Origin: JAAYKT01 sp964408955 | Lineage (GTDB): Bacteria; Bacillota; Clostridia; Lutisporales; Lutisporaceae | Direction of reading: 5' to 3' | DNA: 64,000 nucleotides | Assembly (NCBI GenBank): GCA_964408955.1 | Contig: CAYPBK010000001.1 | Coordinates: 1 to 64,000, forward strand | Shown: positions 1 through 9,891 of the stretch, one piece after another | Numbering within the stretch: position 1 is the first letter of the stretch | Layout of the letters: each line of letters begins with the position of its first letter | Notes under the pieces: model-generated | Seen by the model: only the letters and a program-made list of their open reading frames with translations | The model's database searches: none | Told to the model about the DNA's origin: nothing | Position numbers and translations under genes: made by a program

Positions 1-148
1 AGTGGAGGATCAGTTGCGTCAACTGTTTGAGCGAAGCGAGTTTTGGCGCAACCCGCAACAAGCTTACAGATACTAAGCCTTGGAACTCCTGCAATCGTAT
101 CAAATATAATAAGCTATTATAACATTATAGTTATATCTAAACAGCTAC
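1..148 (+). repeat. Dispersed MITE-like repeat, copy 1 (left end outside window)
   Basis: The first 114 bases match 39142-39255 with only four differences, and the following 34 bases align without gaps but with more substitutions. The right terminus (138-148) is a degraded form of the intact copy's right inverted repeat, with three mismatches. The internal hairpin with arms GTTGCGTCAA and TTGGCGCAAC (13-52) is intact. The left half lies before the window. No gene is seen in it: the frame open in the intact copy is stopped here by a TAA at 76-78. The copy lies upstream of the liv operon. I infer an old, non-autonomous element. Confidence 0.8.
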
Positions 149-451
149 TTATGCGTTTTGAAATAAATGTTATAATATTGATATGTTGTATCTATAAAAA
201 TAGTGTAGTATAATTAATTGAAATGCTATGGAAACCATTGCATCTAATACAGTTTAGCCTTTTTGTACAATATTAAATACAGGCATGAATAGTAATAACT
301 AAATATTTTTATTATCAATTTAATAAGCTTCCTTGTAATTGAGAAGCTTATTTATTGTAAAAGAGTAGTTTATATTAAATCAAACTTTTTTGTTAATTTT
401 ATAGTATTAAATATAGTTATGAGTTTAATTATACTGAAGGATGGTGAATTT
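149..451. other. AT-rich intergenic region upstream of livH
   Basis: I see no credible gene here. The stretch holds one terminator-like hairpin (322-352) and an AT-rich segment just upstream of livH that probably carries its promoter. I cannot pick a convincing -35/-10 pair; TTGTTA at 390-395 is the best -35 candidate. Confidence 0.5.
322..352 (+). terminator. Terminator-like hairpin before the liv operon
   Basis: The arms AATAAGCTTC (322-331) and GAAGCTTATT (343-352) are perfectly complementary over 10 bases around an 11-base loop. The U-run is short (TTTATT). It could end a transcript entering from before the window, or form a leader structure. The GC content is low, so it is a weak terminator at best. 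Confidence 0.4.
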
Positions 452-1345
452 ATGTCGTTAGGTTTACTCTTGCAGCATTTGGCTAATGGTATTTCACTGG
501 GCAGCCTTTATGCACTAATAGCTATCGGATATACAATGGTATATGGAATTTTAAGATTAATAAATTTTGCCCATGGTGATATATTCATGATGGCCACTTA
601 TTTTGCTTTTTATAGTACGATATCCTTTAATCTGCCTTGGTATTTGTCCTTTACAATAGCAATAATCCTTACAGCTACTTTAGGTATGCTGGTAGAAAAT
701 TTAGCCTATAAACCATTAAGAGATGCTCCTAAAATCTCAATACTGATTTCAGCTATCGGAGCTTCATTTTTAATTGAAAACTTAGCTATAATTTTATTCG
801 GAGGAAGACCAAAAGCTTTTCCTACTACAGATTTATTTACAAAAGTTATAAAAATAGGCTCTGTGTCAATTCAACGCTTGTTTTTCATCATACCTATTAC
901 TACCGTCGCACTTTTGATTATATTGGTATATATTATTAATCATACAAAAACAGGTATGTCAATGAGAGCCGTCTCTAAAGACCACGAAACGGCAAAGCTT
1001 ATGGGTATTGATATAGACCGGACGATTACCATAACCTTTGGAATAGGTTCTGCATTAGCGGCAGTAGGAGGAATGATGTGGGGCTTGAAATTCCCACAAA
1101 TACAGCCTTTAATGGGTATTATACCAGGTTTGAAATGCTTCATTGCCGCGGTAATAGGCGGTATAGGTAGTATTTCGGGCGCTGTAATAGGTGGTTTTAT
1201 TTTAGGCGTCGGAGAAATTATGCTGGTTGCTTTACTCCCTAATTTAACCGGTTACAGAGACGCTTTTGCTTTTGTTTTATTAATATTAATACTCCTATTT
1301 AAGCCAACTGGTATAATGGGCGAAAAAATATCGGAGAAGGTGTAA
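452..1345 (+). CDS. livH: Branched-chain amino acid ABC transporter permease LivH
   Basis: One of two membrane subunits of a high-affinity branched-chain amino acid importer. The 297 residues are mostly hydrophobic with about eight membrane segments. The opening pattern (NGISLGSLYALIAIGYTMVY, then RLINFAHGD) is the classic LivH N-terminus. Near residues 230-255 lies the Gly-rich loop AVIGGIGSISGAVIGG that contacts the ATPases. I chose ATG 452 because GAAGG lies 11 bases upstream and the family starts here; an in-frame ATG at 419 would add 11 residues with no good ribosome site. It is first of four tightly packed genes, and livM begins 3 bases after its stop. Confidence 0.95.
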   Translation: MSLGLLLQHLANGISLGSLYALIAIGYTMVYGILRLINFAHGDIFMMATYFAFYSTISFNLPWYLSFTIAIILTATLGMLVENLAYKPLRDAPKISILISAIGASFLIENLAIILFGGRPKAFPTTDLFTKVIKIGSVSIQRLFFIIPITTVALLIILVYIINHTKTGMSMRAVSKDHETAKLMGIDIDRTITITFGIGSALAAVGGMMWGLKFPQIQPLMGIIPGLKCFIAAVIGGIGSISGAVIGGFILGVGEIMLVALLPNLTGYRDAFAFVLLILILLFKPTGIMGEKISEKV

Positions 1346-1348
1346 ACT

Positions 1349-2401
1349 ATGAAGAAAAGAGATATTTATTTAACGATTATTGCATTATTATTATTTATTG
1401 GCTTCATAATTTATGCGCATAATTATTTTGACGCATATAAGTTAAGAATTCTAAATCTATGCGCTATCTATACGGTACTGGGATTGAGTATGAACCTCAT
1501 CAATGGCTTTACAGGTTTGTTTTCCCTTGGCCATGCAGGTTTTATGGCTGTCGGCGCTTATGCCACTGCATTGTTAACTCTTCCTGTTGCCACAAAAACT
1601 CAGAATTTTTTCTTGATGCCAATCATTGAGCCTTTAAGCAATGTAGTATGGCCTTTCTTTCCATCCTTATTATTTGCGGGTCTTTTAACTGCTTTGATAG
1701 GCTTCTTAATTGGTGCGCCTGCTTTAAGACTTAAAGGTGACTATCTAGCAATAGCTACTTTAGGCTTTGCTGAGATAATAAGAATAATAATAATTAACGC
1801 CCAGAGGGTAACTAACGGGGCATTAGGTCTTAAAGGCATACCTGCTACTACCAATCTATGGTGGAGCTTTGGAATTGCTGCTTTTACTATCATTTTTATG
1901 ATATTGCTTATAAATTCCAGTTACGGAAGAGCCTTTAAAGCTATAAGAGAAGACGAAATAGCTGCTGAAAGCATGGGTATAAGCTTATTTAAGCACAAAG
2001 TTTTATCCTTTACTATCGGTGCTTTTTTTGCCGGCATTGGCGGCGGTCTATTGGGAAATTTATTAGGAACTATTGACCCCGCATTGTTTAAATTCACTCT
2101 TACTTTTAACATCCTTCTTATAATTGTGCTGGGAGGTATAGGCAGCATATCCGGAACAGTAATTTCTGCTTTTATTGTAACTATAGCCGGTGAAGTACTA
2201 AGATTTTTAGATCAGCCAATAAATCTAGGGATTTTCGTGATACCAGGCATTACCGGTATGAGAATGGTTGTTTTTTCTTTGCTTCTTATGTTGGTCGTTT
2301 TGTTTTACAGTCATGGGCTTATGGGAACCAGTGAGTTTGAATGGGACATGATAATTGATAGATTTAGCTTCAAAAAACCTTTTGTAAAAAGGAGAGATTA
2401 A
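1349..2401 (+). CDS. livM: Branched-chain amino acid ABC transporter permease LivM
   Basis: Second membrane subunit, 350 residues, pairing with LivH to form the translocation path. Family markers are the stretch GFTGLFSLGHAGFMAVGAYA near residue 55 and the ATPase-contact loop VLGGIGSISGTV near residue 257. Hydrophobic segments run through the protein, ending in a short charged tail. The start has GGAGAAGGTG just upstream, overlapping the end of livH, which implies translational coupling. Substrate is inferred from family: leucine, isoleucine and valine are most likely, but some members carry urea or short amides. Confidence 0.95.
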   Translation: MKKRDIYLTIIALLLFIGFIIYAHNYFDAYKLRILNLCAIYTVLGLSMNLINGFTGLFSLGHAGFMAVGAYATALLTLPVATKTQNFFLMPIIEPLSNVVWPFFPSLLFAGLLTALIGFLIGAPALRLKGDYLAIATLGFAEIIRIIIINAQRVTNGALGLKGIPATTNLWWSFGIAAFTIIFMILLINSSYGRAFKAIREDEIAAESMGISLFKHKVLSFTIGAFFAGIGGGLLGNLLGTIDPALFKFTLTFNILLIIVLGGIGSISGTVISAFIVTIAGEVLRFLDQPINLGIFVIPGITGMRMVVFSLLLMLVVLFYSHGLMGTSEFEWDMIIDRFSFKKPFVKRRD

Positions 2402-2403
2402 AA

Positions 2404-3174
2404 ATGGAAATGCTGAAAACCAAAAACTTAACCATGCAATTTGGGGGATTAATGGCTGTTAAGGATTTTAATTTGACTTTAAACAAAGGTGAAATTGTTG
2501 CATTAATAGGTCCTAACGGTGCAGGTAAAACTACTATATTTAATATGATAACAAGTGTTTATAATCCTACCGGCGGGAATATCTATTTTAAAGGCAATGA
2601 TATCACTTTATCAGCACCACACCTTGTAACAAAACTTGGGATAGCCAGGACATTCCAAAATATAAGACTTTTTAAAGATTTAAGCGTTTTAGATAATGTT
2701 TTAATTGCCAACCATCTGCATCTTAAATCTAACGTTTTTGAGGCTATACTTAAAACGCCTAATTATAAGAAGGAAGAACGCCTGATGCATGAAAAAGCTT
2801 TAAATCTTTTAGAAATTGTAGGATTGGCGGAGGAAAAGAATGAAAAATCCAGTTCTCTTCCTTATGGCAAACAGAGAAAGTTGGAAATAGCCAGAGCTTT
2901 GGCAACTAATCCTGAGGTTCTACTGCTTGATGAGCCTGCTGCCGGTATGAATCCAAAGGAAACTGAGGAAATTACAGCTTTTATTAAACAAATCAGAGAT
3001 GATTTCGATTTAACTATATTTCTTATTGAACATCATATGCAGGTTGTTATGGGAATTTCAGAAAGAATTTATGTTTTAGATTATGGCATAACAATAGCTG
3101 AGGGCGGTCCCTATGAAATTCAAAACAACGAAAAGGTAATAGAAGCCTATTTGGGGGTGGACGAAGGTGCTTAA
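2404..3174 (+). CDS. livG: Branched-chain amino acid ABC transporter ATP-binding protein LivG
   Basis: First of two ATPase subunits on the cytoplasmic face, 256 residues. Walker A GPNGAGKTT lies near residues 36-44. The signature motif has the LivG-type variant LPYGKQRKLEIARAL rather than LSGGQ. Walker B is VLLLDEPAAGMNP, followed by the switch histidine in IEHHM. The ribosome site AAGGAGAG overlaps the livM stop. The 3' end overlaps livF by 8 bases. Confidence 0.95.
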   Translation: MEMLKTKNLTMQFGGLMAVKDFNLTLNKGEIVALIGPNGAGKTTIFNMITSVYNPTGGNIYFKGNDITLSAPHLVTKLGIARTFQNIRLFKDLSVLDNVLIANHLHLKSNVFEAILKTPNYKKEERLMHEKALNLLEIVGLAEEKNEKSSSLPYGKQRKLEIARALATNPEVLLLDEPAAGMNPKETEEITAFIKQIRDDFDLTIFLIEHHMQVVMGISERIYVLDYGITIAEGGPYEIQNNEKVIEAYLGVDEGA

Positions 3175-3883
3175 GATTGAAGATTTAATTGTCGCTTATG
3201 GTGGTATTGAGGCGCTAAAAGGTATTTCCTTGGAGGTAGAAGAAGGCAAAATAGTAACACTTATAGGTGCAAATGGAGCCGGTAAAAGTACTACCTTGAG
3301 AACTATTACAGGTCTGGAAAAGCCTAAAAGCGGCAAAATATCATATAATGATATCGACCTTTTAACCATGAAAACTCAGGATATCGTTAAAATGGGAATT
3401 ACTCTTGTCCCTGAAGGCAGAAGGATATTTCCCAATTTAACAGTTTTAGAGAACTTAAAGCTCGGAGCTTTTTTCAGGAAAGATAACGAAGTTATCAAGG
3501 AAGATTTAAAATGGGTTTATGATTTGTTTCCTAGGCTTAAAGAGAGAAGCTGGCAGCTGGCGGGAACCTTATCAGGAGGTGAACAGCAGATGCTTTCCGT
3601 AGGTAGGGCGCTTATGTCTAAACCTAAGCTATTGATGATGGATGAACCTTCTCTTGGTCTGGCTCCTTTAATAGTAAAAGATATTTTTAGCATCATTAAA
3701 GAGATTCATAAACAGGGCGTTACAATTTTATTGATTGAACAAAACGCAAATGCTGCCCTTAGAATAGCTGATATTGGATATATTTTAGAGACGGGCTTGA
3801 TAAAAAGCAAAGGATTAGGCATGGAGCTGTTGCAAAACGACGAAATAAGAAAGGCCTATTTAGGCGAAAGTGTTGCACATTAA
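3167..3883 (+). CDS. livF: Branched-chain amino acid ABC transporter ATP-binding protein LivF
   Basis: Second ATPase of the importer, 238 residues, starting at GTG inside the end of livG (8-base overlap). Walker A is GANGAGKST, the signature is LSGGEQQMLSVGRAL and Walker B is LLMMDEPSLGLAP. The internal LVPEGRRIFPNLTV segment is typical of LivF. A terminator follows about 40 bases downstream. No gene for the periplasmic-type binding protein (LivK) lies next to it in this window. Confidence 0.95.
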   Translation: MLKIEDLIVAYGGIEALKGISLEVEEGKIVTLIGANGAGKSTTLRTITGLEKPKSGKISYNDIDLLTMKTQDIVKMGITLVPEGRRIFPNLTVLENLKLGAFFRKDNEVIKEDLKWVYDLFPRLKERSWQLAGTLSGGEQQMLSVGRALMSKPKLLMMDEPSLGLAPLIVKDIFSIIKEIHKQGVTILLIEQNANAALRIADIGYILETGLIKSKGLGMELLQNDEIRKAYLGESVAH

Positions 3884-3922
3884 AACATTAAACTCCGACG
3901 GCTTATATATGAAACGTAAATT

Positions 3923-3972
3923 AGGGCAAAGTATTTAAGGGTAACCAAAATACGTGCCCTTTATGTTATTTT
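3923..3972 (+). terminator. Intrinsic terminator of livHMGF
   Basis: The stem AGGGCA/TGCCCT (3923-3928 with 3955-3960) continues, after a small bulge, into GTATTT/AAATAC (3931-3936 with 3948-3953). A T-rich run (TTATGTTATTTTATTT) follows. Position and orientation fit the end of livF. Confidence 0.8.
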
Positions 3973-4055
3973 ATTTCTAATATAATAAGCTCCAAAAGAG
4001 AAAAAGGTAAGCAATCCCTACTGATGATATAAAATACAGAATGAGGTAATATGAA

Positions 4056-5486
4056 ATGTTAAATACCACTAAAATGAGCTTAGATTTTCAAAAAAAAGTC
4101 ATTGCCAGAATTAAAAATAATAATAATATTGAAATTAATAAAACAGGTAAATATAAACTTTATCATATAATAACTTATGGATGTCAGCAAAACAATGCAG
4201 ATTCTGAGATATTAGCCGGGCTCCTGGAAGAAATGGACTATTTGTATACACCTGATAAAAATGAAGCCGACTTGATAATATTTAATACTTGTTGCGTGCG
4301 TGAAAATGCCGAGTTAAAACTTTACGGTCATATTGGCGCACTAAAAAAAGTGAAAGAGCTAAAGCCGGATTTGCTCATAGCAGTTTGCGGGTGCATGATG
4401 CAGCAAGAACATGCTGTTGATACAATAAGGAAAAAGTATAAACATGTAGATTTAGTTTTTGGCACTCACAATGTTCATCTTTTCCCTGAACTTTTGGAGC
4501 AGGTCCTTAGTAATAGAAATACATTGATAAATGTTATTGATTCCGATGGCGAAATAATCGAGGATATGCCTATTATTAGAAAAGAAAAGCATAAGGCTTG
4601 GGTATCAATTATGTACGGATGCAATAACTTTTGTTCTTATTGCATTGTACCCTATGTAAGAGGTCGCGAAAGAAGCAGATTACCGGAATACATTGAAAGG
4701 GAAATAACGAACCTTGCGCAAAATTCATGCAAGGAGGTTACTTTGTTAGGACAAAATGTTAATTCTTATGGCAAGGATTTAAAAGCCAAATTCGATTTTT
4801 CTGATTTGCTTTACAGAATAAATGATATCAAAGGTATTGAGCGCATCAGGTTTATGACATCTCATCCTAAGGATTTATCTGATAAGCTGATAGAAGCTAT
4901 GAAAAACTGTGATAAAATATGTGAACATTTACATTTACCTTTTCAGGCTGGCAGTGATAAAATTCTTAAGTTGATGAATAGGGTATATACCAAAAGTGAG
5001 TACCTAAAAAAAATTGAAAAAATCAGAAAGAGTATCCCTGACATAGCTTTAACAACTGATATAATAGTTGGTTTTCCCGGCGAAACAAAAGAAGACTTCA
5101 ATGAAACTCTTGATATTGTCAAAGAGGTCAGGTTTGACCAAGCCTATACTTTTATATATTCAAAACGCATGGGAACACCCGCTTCAAAAATGCCTGATAG
5201 TATTACAGATAAAGAAAAACACGAGAATTTTGATAGATTGATAGAAGTTCAAAATGAAATTTCAAATCAAATTAATTATAAATATTATGATAAGACGGTA
5301 GAAGTTTTAGTTGATGGGGAAAGCAAAAATAACCCTGAAAGGCTAACGGGCAGAACGAGAACAGGAAAAATAGTGAACTTTCATGGTAAGGATATTAAAC
5401 AAGGTGACCTTGTAGATGTAAAAATAAAAGAAATATTTTCTTGGTCCATGAATGGTGAATTTGTTATAATTAAAAATAACAAATGA
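4056..5486 (+). CDS. miaB: tRNA-2-methylthio-N6-dimethylallyladenosine synthase MiaB
   Basis: Radical-SAM enzyme that adds the 2-methylthio group to i6A37 of tRNAs reading UNN codons; the i6A substrate is made by MiaA, encoded three genes downstream. 476 residues. The N-terminal methylthiotransferase domain shows three cluster cysteines (C43 in YGCQQN, C79 in NTCCVRE, C113 in CGCM). The radical-SAM CxxxCxxC is C189/C193/C196 in YGCNNFCSYC. A TRAM domain ends the protein. The start at 4056 has GAGG 9 bases upstream; an ATG five bases earlier is stopped at once. mutS follows after 9 bases, so this appears to be the first gene of a tRNA-modification and repair operon. Confidence 0.96.
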   Translation: MLNTTKMSLDFQKKVIARIKNNNNIEINKTGKYKLYHIITYGCQQNNADSEILAGLLEEMDYLYTPDKNEADLIIFNTCCVRENAELKLYGHIGALKKVKELKPDLLIAVCGCMMQQEHAVDTIRKKYKHVDLVFGTHNVHLFPELLEQVLSNRNTLINVIDSDGEIIEDMPIIRKEKHKAWVSIMYGCNNFCSYCIVPYVRGRERSRLPEYIEREITNLAQNSCKEVTLLGQNVNSYGKDLKAKFDFSDLLYRINDIKGIERIRFMTSHPKDLSDKLIEAMKNCDKICEHLHLPFQAGSDKILKLMNRVYTKSEYLKKIEKIRKSIPDIALTTDIIVGFPGETKEDFNETLDIVKEVRFDQAYTFIYSKRMGTPASKMPDSITDKEKHENFDRLIEVQNEISNQINYKYYDKTVEVLVDGESKNNPERLTGRTRTGKIVNFHGKDIKQGDLVDVKIKEIFSWSMNGEFVIIKNNK

Positions 5487-5495
5487 GGTGAATTT

Positions 5496-8099
5496 ATGAA
5501 CCAGCAGCTTACTCCAATGATGAAACAGTATTTTGATATTAAAAATAATCATAAAGATAAAATCGTTTTTTTTAGATTAGGTGACTTTTATGAGATGTTC
5601 TTTGATGATGCCATAACTGCATCTAAGGTTTTGGATATAACATTAACCGGCAGGGATTGCGGTATGGAGGAAAGAGCCCCTATGTGCGGGATACCCTATC
5701 ATGCTGCTGACACTTATATCGCTAAATTAATTGAAAAGGATTATAAGGTTGCAATCTGTGAACAGGCAGAGGACCCTGCTTTAGCAAAAGGTCTTGTTAA
5801 AAGAGAGGTCGTTAGGATTATAACACCGGGGACAGTTACAAGCAACACCATGCTTGATGAAAGCTCAAATAATTACTTGATGTCCGTAGTGGTTTTAGAT
5901 TTGTTTACCGGCATATCTTATGTGGATTTATCTACAGGGGAATTTTTATGTACTTTTGCCGAAAGTAATCAAAAAGATTTAGTTTTAGCAGAAATAAGCA
6001 GAATAAATCCTTCTGAGACAATTATTAATATACCTCCCGTTGAATTCGAATACTTGACTGATAATGTATCGCAATTGGACAAGAGGTTTTATGATAAGAG
6101 GGAAGCGATCAGCAGGATTAAAAGGCAATTTAAAGTGGAATCTATTGAAAGCTTAGGGCTTGAGAACGATTCTATGATAATTGCCTGCGGAGCTCTTTTA
6201 TTTTATCTGGATGACATGCAAAAAAACGCATTAAGCAACCTGACTAAGCTTAGGCTATATAATATTTTAAACTATATGATTATTGACCAAAGTACCCGGA
6301 GAAACCTTGAAATAATTGAAACCATTAGAGGTAAAAACAAAAAAGGGGCATTATTATCAATTCTGGATAAAACCTCAACTTCAATGGGAGCGCGAAAACT
6401 GAGGCAATGGGTAGAAAAGCCGTTAATAGAGCCTGAGAAAATAACTAAAAGATTGGATGCTGTAGAGGAGCTATATGATAACTTTTTATTACGGGAAGAG
6501 ATAAAAGAGTATTTAAACAAAACCCAGGATATAGAGCGCCTCGGCAGCAGGATTGCATTGGGAATTGCAAATGCGCGGGACTTGATTGCTTTTAGAAATT
6601 CTATCAGAAATTTTCCTTATGTCAAATCTGTTTTGGAAAGCTTTCAATGCCATGAATTAAAGAGAATTAAGAATGATTTTGACGCTTTAGAGGACATTTA
6701 CTCCATAATTGATAGTTCTATTATAGAAGACCCTCCCTTTGGCTTAAAAGAAGGAAATTTGATTAAAAGCGGATACTCCGTTGATGTAGATAAGTATGCT
6801 GAGGTTTCAAGGGATGGGAAACAGTGGATTATGGATCTGGAAAAGCAAGAAAAGGAAGCTACAGGAATAAAAACCTTAAAAGTTGGCTATAACAGAGTAT
6901 TCGGATATTATTTAGAAGTCACTAAATCCTATATAAATAACGTGCCTGAGCATTATATCAGAAAACAAACCTTATCCAATGCAGAAAGGTATATTACACC
7001 GGAACTGAAGGAGTTAGAAGAAACTGTTTTACATGCCGGTGAAAAGTTAACAGAGCTGGAGTATGAACTATTTATTGCAATAAGAGAGGAAATAGCCTCA
7101 CATACCAAGCGGATACAAAGCACCGCACTTTTATTAAGTGAATTGGATTGCTATTGTTCCTTTGCTGAGATTTCCCAAAAATACAATTACACCAAACCCG
7201 AAGTTGGGGATTTTCAAAGCATTGAAATTAAAGAGGGACGACATCCCGTAGTAGAAAGACAAGGCTTGGGACAAGCTTTCATCGGAAATGACACAATGCT
7301 TGATAATAATGATAATAGACTTTTAATAATAACAGGACCAAATATGGCGGGTAAGTCTACATATATGAGGCAAACTGCTTTGATTGTTTTAATGGCGCAA
7401 ATCGGATGCTATGTGCCTGCCTCCTATGCCAAAATCGGTGTTACAGATAGAATATTTACGAGAGTAGGCGCTTCCGATGATTTAGCTTCCGGTCAAAGCA
7501 CTTTTATGGTTGAAATGACGGAGCTCGCTAATATAATAAATAATGCCACTACAAAAAGCTTAATAATCCTTGATGAGATTGGAAGAGGCACCAGCACCTT
7601 TGACGGACTAAGCATCGCCTGGTCCACTGTGGAGTATATATCCGATAAGCTTAAACTCGGTTGCAAAACCATGTTCGCTACACATTATCACGAGCTAACA
7701 GAGCTGGAAAACAAACAAAAAGGTATAAAAAACTACTATATCGCAGTGGAAGAGAAGGGTAAGGATATAGTGTTCCTGAGAAAAATAAGAAGAGGAGCTA
7801 TTAGCGGGAGCTATGGTATTCATGTAGCGAGACTGGCAGGAGTACCGGATGAAATTTTAGACAGAGCTGATGATATTCTAACGGTTTTAGATAAATCTGA
7901 TTCGGACAAACAGTTTAAGATTGCTAAAAAGAAAAAAGTAAAACACAGCTCGGAGAAAATAGTGTCAGAAGAACCTAACCTATTTAATTTTCAATATTAT
8001 AATATAATTGACGAATTAAAGAATCTGGATATTCAAAATATGACTCCCGTCCAAGCTCTTAATTCTCTATTTGAAATAAGAAAAAAAATTATTGATTAG
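5496..8099 (+). CDS. mutS: DNA mismatch repair protein MutS
   Basis: Mismatch-recognition ATPase, 867 residues, normal for MutS1. The mismatch-reading motif F31-x-E33 is in GDFYEMF. The C-terminal ABC-type ATPase has Walker A GPNMAGKST near residue 613, Walker B LIILDEIGRGTS and the ATHYHEL histidine motif, then a helix-turn-helix dimer tail (SGSYGIHVARLAGVP). It lies between miaB and mutL, 9 bases after the former with its own GAGGTG site, and works with MutL. Confidence 0.97.
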   Translation: MNQQLTPMMKQYFDIKNNHKDKIVFFRLGDFYEMFFDDAITASKVLDITLTGRDCGMEERAPMCGIPYHAADTYIAKLIEKDYKVAICEQAEDPALAKGLVKREVVRIITPGTVTSNTMLDESSNNYLMSVVVLDLFTGISYVDLSTGEFLCTFAESNQKDLVLAEISRINPSETIINIPPVEFEYLTDNVSQLDKRFYDKREAISRIKRQFKVESIESLGLENDSMIIACGALLFYLDDMQKNALSNLTKLRLYNILNYMIIDQSTRRNLEIIETIRGKNKKGALLSILDKTSTSMGARKLRQWVEKPLIEPEKITKRLDAVEELYDNFLLREEIKEYLNKTQDIERLGSRIALGIANARDLIAFRNSIRNFPYVKSVLESFQCHELKRIKNDFDALEDIYSIIDSSIIEDPPFGLKEGNLIKSGYSVDVDKYAEVSRDGKQWIMDLEKQEKEATGIKTLKVGYNRVFGYYLEVTKSYINNVPEHYIRKQTLSNAERYITPELKELEETVLHAGEKLTELEYELFIAIREEIASHTKRIQSTALLLSELDCYCSFAEISQKYNYTKPEVGDFQSIEIKEGRHPVVERQGLGQAFIGNDTMLDNNDNRLLIITGPNMAGKSTYMRQTALIVLMAQIGCYVPASYAKIGVTDRIFTRVGASDDLASGQSTFMVEMTELANIINNATTKSLIILDEIGRGTSTFDGLSIAWSTVEYISDKLKLGCKTMFATHYHELTELENKQKGIKNYYIAVEEKGKDIVFLRKIRRGAISGSYGIHVARLAGVPDEILDRADDILTVLDKSDSDKQFKIAKKKKVKHSSEKIVSEEPNLFNFQYYNIIDELKNLDIQNMTPVQALNSLFEIRKKIID

Positions 8100-8113
8100 T
8101 CTTGGAGGCACTT

Positions 8114-9883
8114 ATGGGAAATATTATTTTATTAAAAGAGGATACTATAAATAAAATTGCAGCCGGCGAAATTATAGAAAGACCAGCTTCTATTGTTAAG
8201 GAGCTAGTAGAGAATTCAATTGATGCCGGAGCTTCTTCAATAACTGTTGAAATTAAGGAAGGCGGTAAAGCCTATATTTATATTACAGATAACGGACATG
8301 GAATATTAGAAGCAGACCTGCAAAATGTTTTTATGAGACACGCAACAAGCAAAATAAGCAGCATTGAGGATTTAATGAAAATTGATACCTTAGGCTTTAG
8401 AGGAGAGGCAATGTCCAGTATTTCAGCTGTGTCCGAAATAGAACTATCTACTCGCTATAGGGAAGAAACAACAGGAACATATATTCTTGTTAAAAATAGA
8501 AGCATAATAGAAAAGAAATCAATTGGCTATCCTGTGGGAACGAGCATTAAAGTAAAGAATTTATTTTATAATACACCGGCGAGGCAAAAGTTTTTGAAAA
8601 GCGATAGATCAGAAAGCTCCTATATAACTGATATCATGGAAAAGTTTGCTTTAAGTAATGCAAATATCTCCTTTAAATATACTAATAATGAAAAGCTAAT
8701 TTTTCATACGCCGGGAAATGGCGATTTAATATCAGTTATCCAATGTATATTCGGATTAAAAGCTGCCAAGCTTATGTTACCTGTAAGCTATAAAAATGAA
8801 CTCATTGGCATTGAAGGCTATATTGCTAAACCAGAGCTTACTAAAGGGAATTCTTCTAGTATTATTTTTTCTGTTAATGAAAGAGTTGTTAAAAATTTTA
8901 TGCTGAGAGAAGCTGTAAGAGCCGCTTATAAATCACTGATTATGACTAAAAGATACCCTTTTTCTATACTAAACATAACTATAGACCCTGAAAAAGTAGA
9001 TGTAAACGTTCACCCCACTAAAGCAGAAATTAAATTTCTGGATGAAAGAAGTATTTTTAATATCATTTATTATACAATAAATAATGTATTATCCAGTAAT
9101 GATTTGCATTATACAAATACAATTATTAAGGATGATTTCACTGCCTTAAAGGAAACCGATTTCATCCAGACTAAGCTGGATAGCCCTTTTATTAGAACCG
9201 ATGATACAAATATATACAGCCGCACACAAGATGTAGCTATAATTAAGGACAACATCTTTAGCAGTAAAATAGAAAGTGATAACAGTGATGAAGAGCAAAG
9301 TTTCGTTAACAAAAAACTAAGCAGAATAATTGGTCAGCTTTTTAATACATATATACTATGCCAAAATGATGATAAATTTTTCATGATTGACCAGCACGCT
9401 GCTCATGAGAGAATTATTTTTGAAAATTTGTCAAAGGGCGGAAAGGGCCAAATAGAGCAACAACCTTTATTAATACCGATGATTATTGAGTTGAGCATAA
9501 GCGAGGTAAGCAATATTAAAATCGGAATGGAGATGCTTAGTGAACTGGGATTTGAAGTGGAGATATTCGGTGAAAATTCAGTAGCTATAAGACAAGTGCC
9601 TCTAATTATGGGTCATCCTTGTTCCGGAGCTGTAATCTCAGAGTTATTAGATAATATTGGAGATATTAAGGATAATTTAAGTGAGCTTAAAGAAAAAATG
9701 CTTTTGCAAATAGCCTGCAAGAGTGCAATAAAAGCAGGAGACAGCTTAAATAATACTGAAATAACATCACTGGTTAATGAGCTATTCAACACAAGGCTTT
9801 ATTATACTTGTCCTCACGGAAGACCGACTATACTCTCTTTCCATAAATATGAACTGGAAAAGAAATTCAAAAGAAGGCTTTAG
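8114..9883 (+). CDS. mutL: DNA mismatch repair endonuclease MutL
   Basis: GHKL ATPase that links MutS to strand incision; 589 residues from ATG 8114, which has GGAGG five bases upstream. A TTG 12 bases earlier is in frame but contains this ribosome site. The N-terminal ATPase shows ELVENSIDAG, GHGI and GFRGEAMSSISA. The C-terminal domain carries the metal-binding endonuclease motif DQHAAHERIIFE (DQHAx2Ex4E), with ACKSAIKAGD and CPHGRPT. It should therefore nick DNA itself, as expected in bacteria without MutH and Dam. Confidence 0.96.
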   Translation: MGNIILLKEDTINKIAAGEIIERPASIVKELVENSIDAGASSITVEIKEGGKAYIYITDNGHGILEADLQNVFMRHATSKISSIEDLMKIDTLGFRGEAMSSISAVSEIELSTRYREETTGTYILVKNRSIIEKKSIGYPVGTSIKVKNLFYNTPARQKFLKSDRSESSYITDIMEKFALSNANISFKYTNNEKLIFHTPGNGDLISVIQCIFGLKAAKLMLPVSYKNELIGIEGYIAKPELTKGNSSSIIFSVNERVVKNFMLREAVRAAYKSLIMTKRYPFSILNITIDPEKVDVNVHPTKAEIKFLDERSIFNIIYYTINNVLSSNDLHYTNTIIKDDFTALKETDFIQTKLDSPFIRTDDTNIYSRTQDVAIIKDNIFSSKIESDNSDEEQSFVNKKLSRIIGQLFNTYILCQNDDKFFMIDQHAAHERIIFENLSKGGKGQIEQQPLLIPMIIELSISEVSNIKIGMEMLSELGFEVEIFGENSVAIRQVPLIMGHPCSGAVISELLDNIGDIKDNLSELKEKMLLQIACKSAIKAGDSLNNTEITSLVNELFNTRLYYTCPHGRPTILSFHKYELEKKFKRRL

Positions 9884-9891
9884 GGTGTAAT

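Noticed and set aside
1..148. CRISPR repeat or rho-independent terminator as explanation of the dispersed repeat
   Set aside because: There is no array or regular spacing, and the conserved length (over 130 bases) far exceeds a terminator hairpin.
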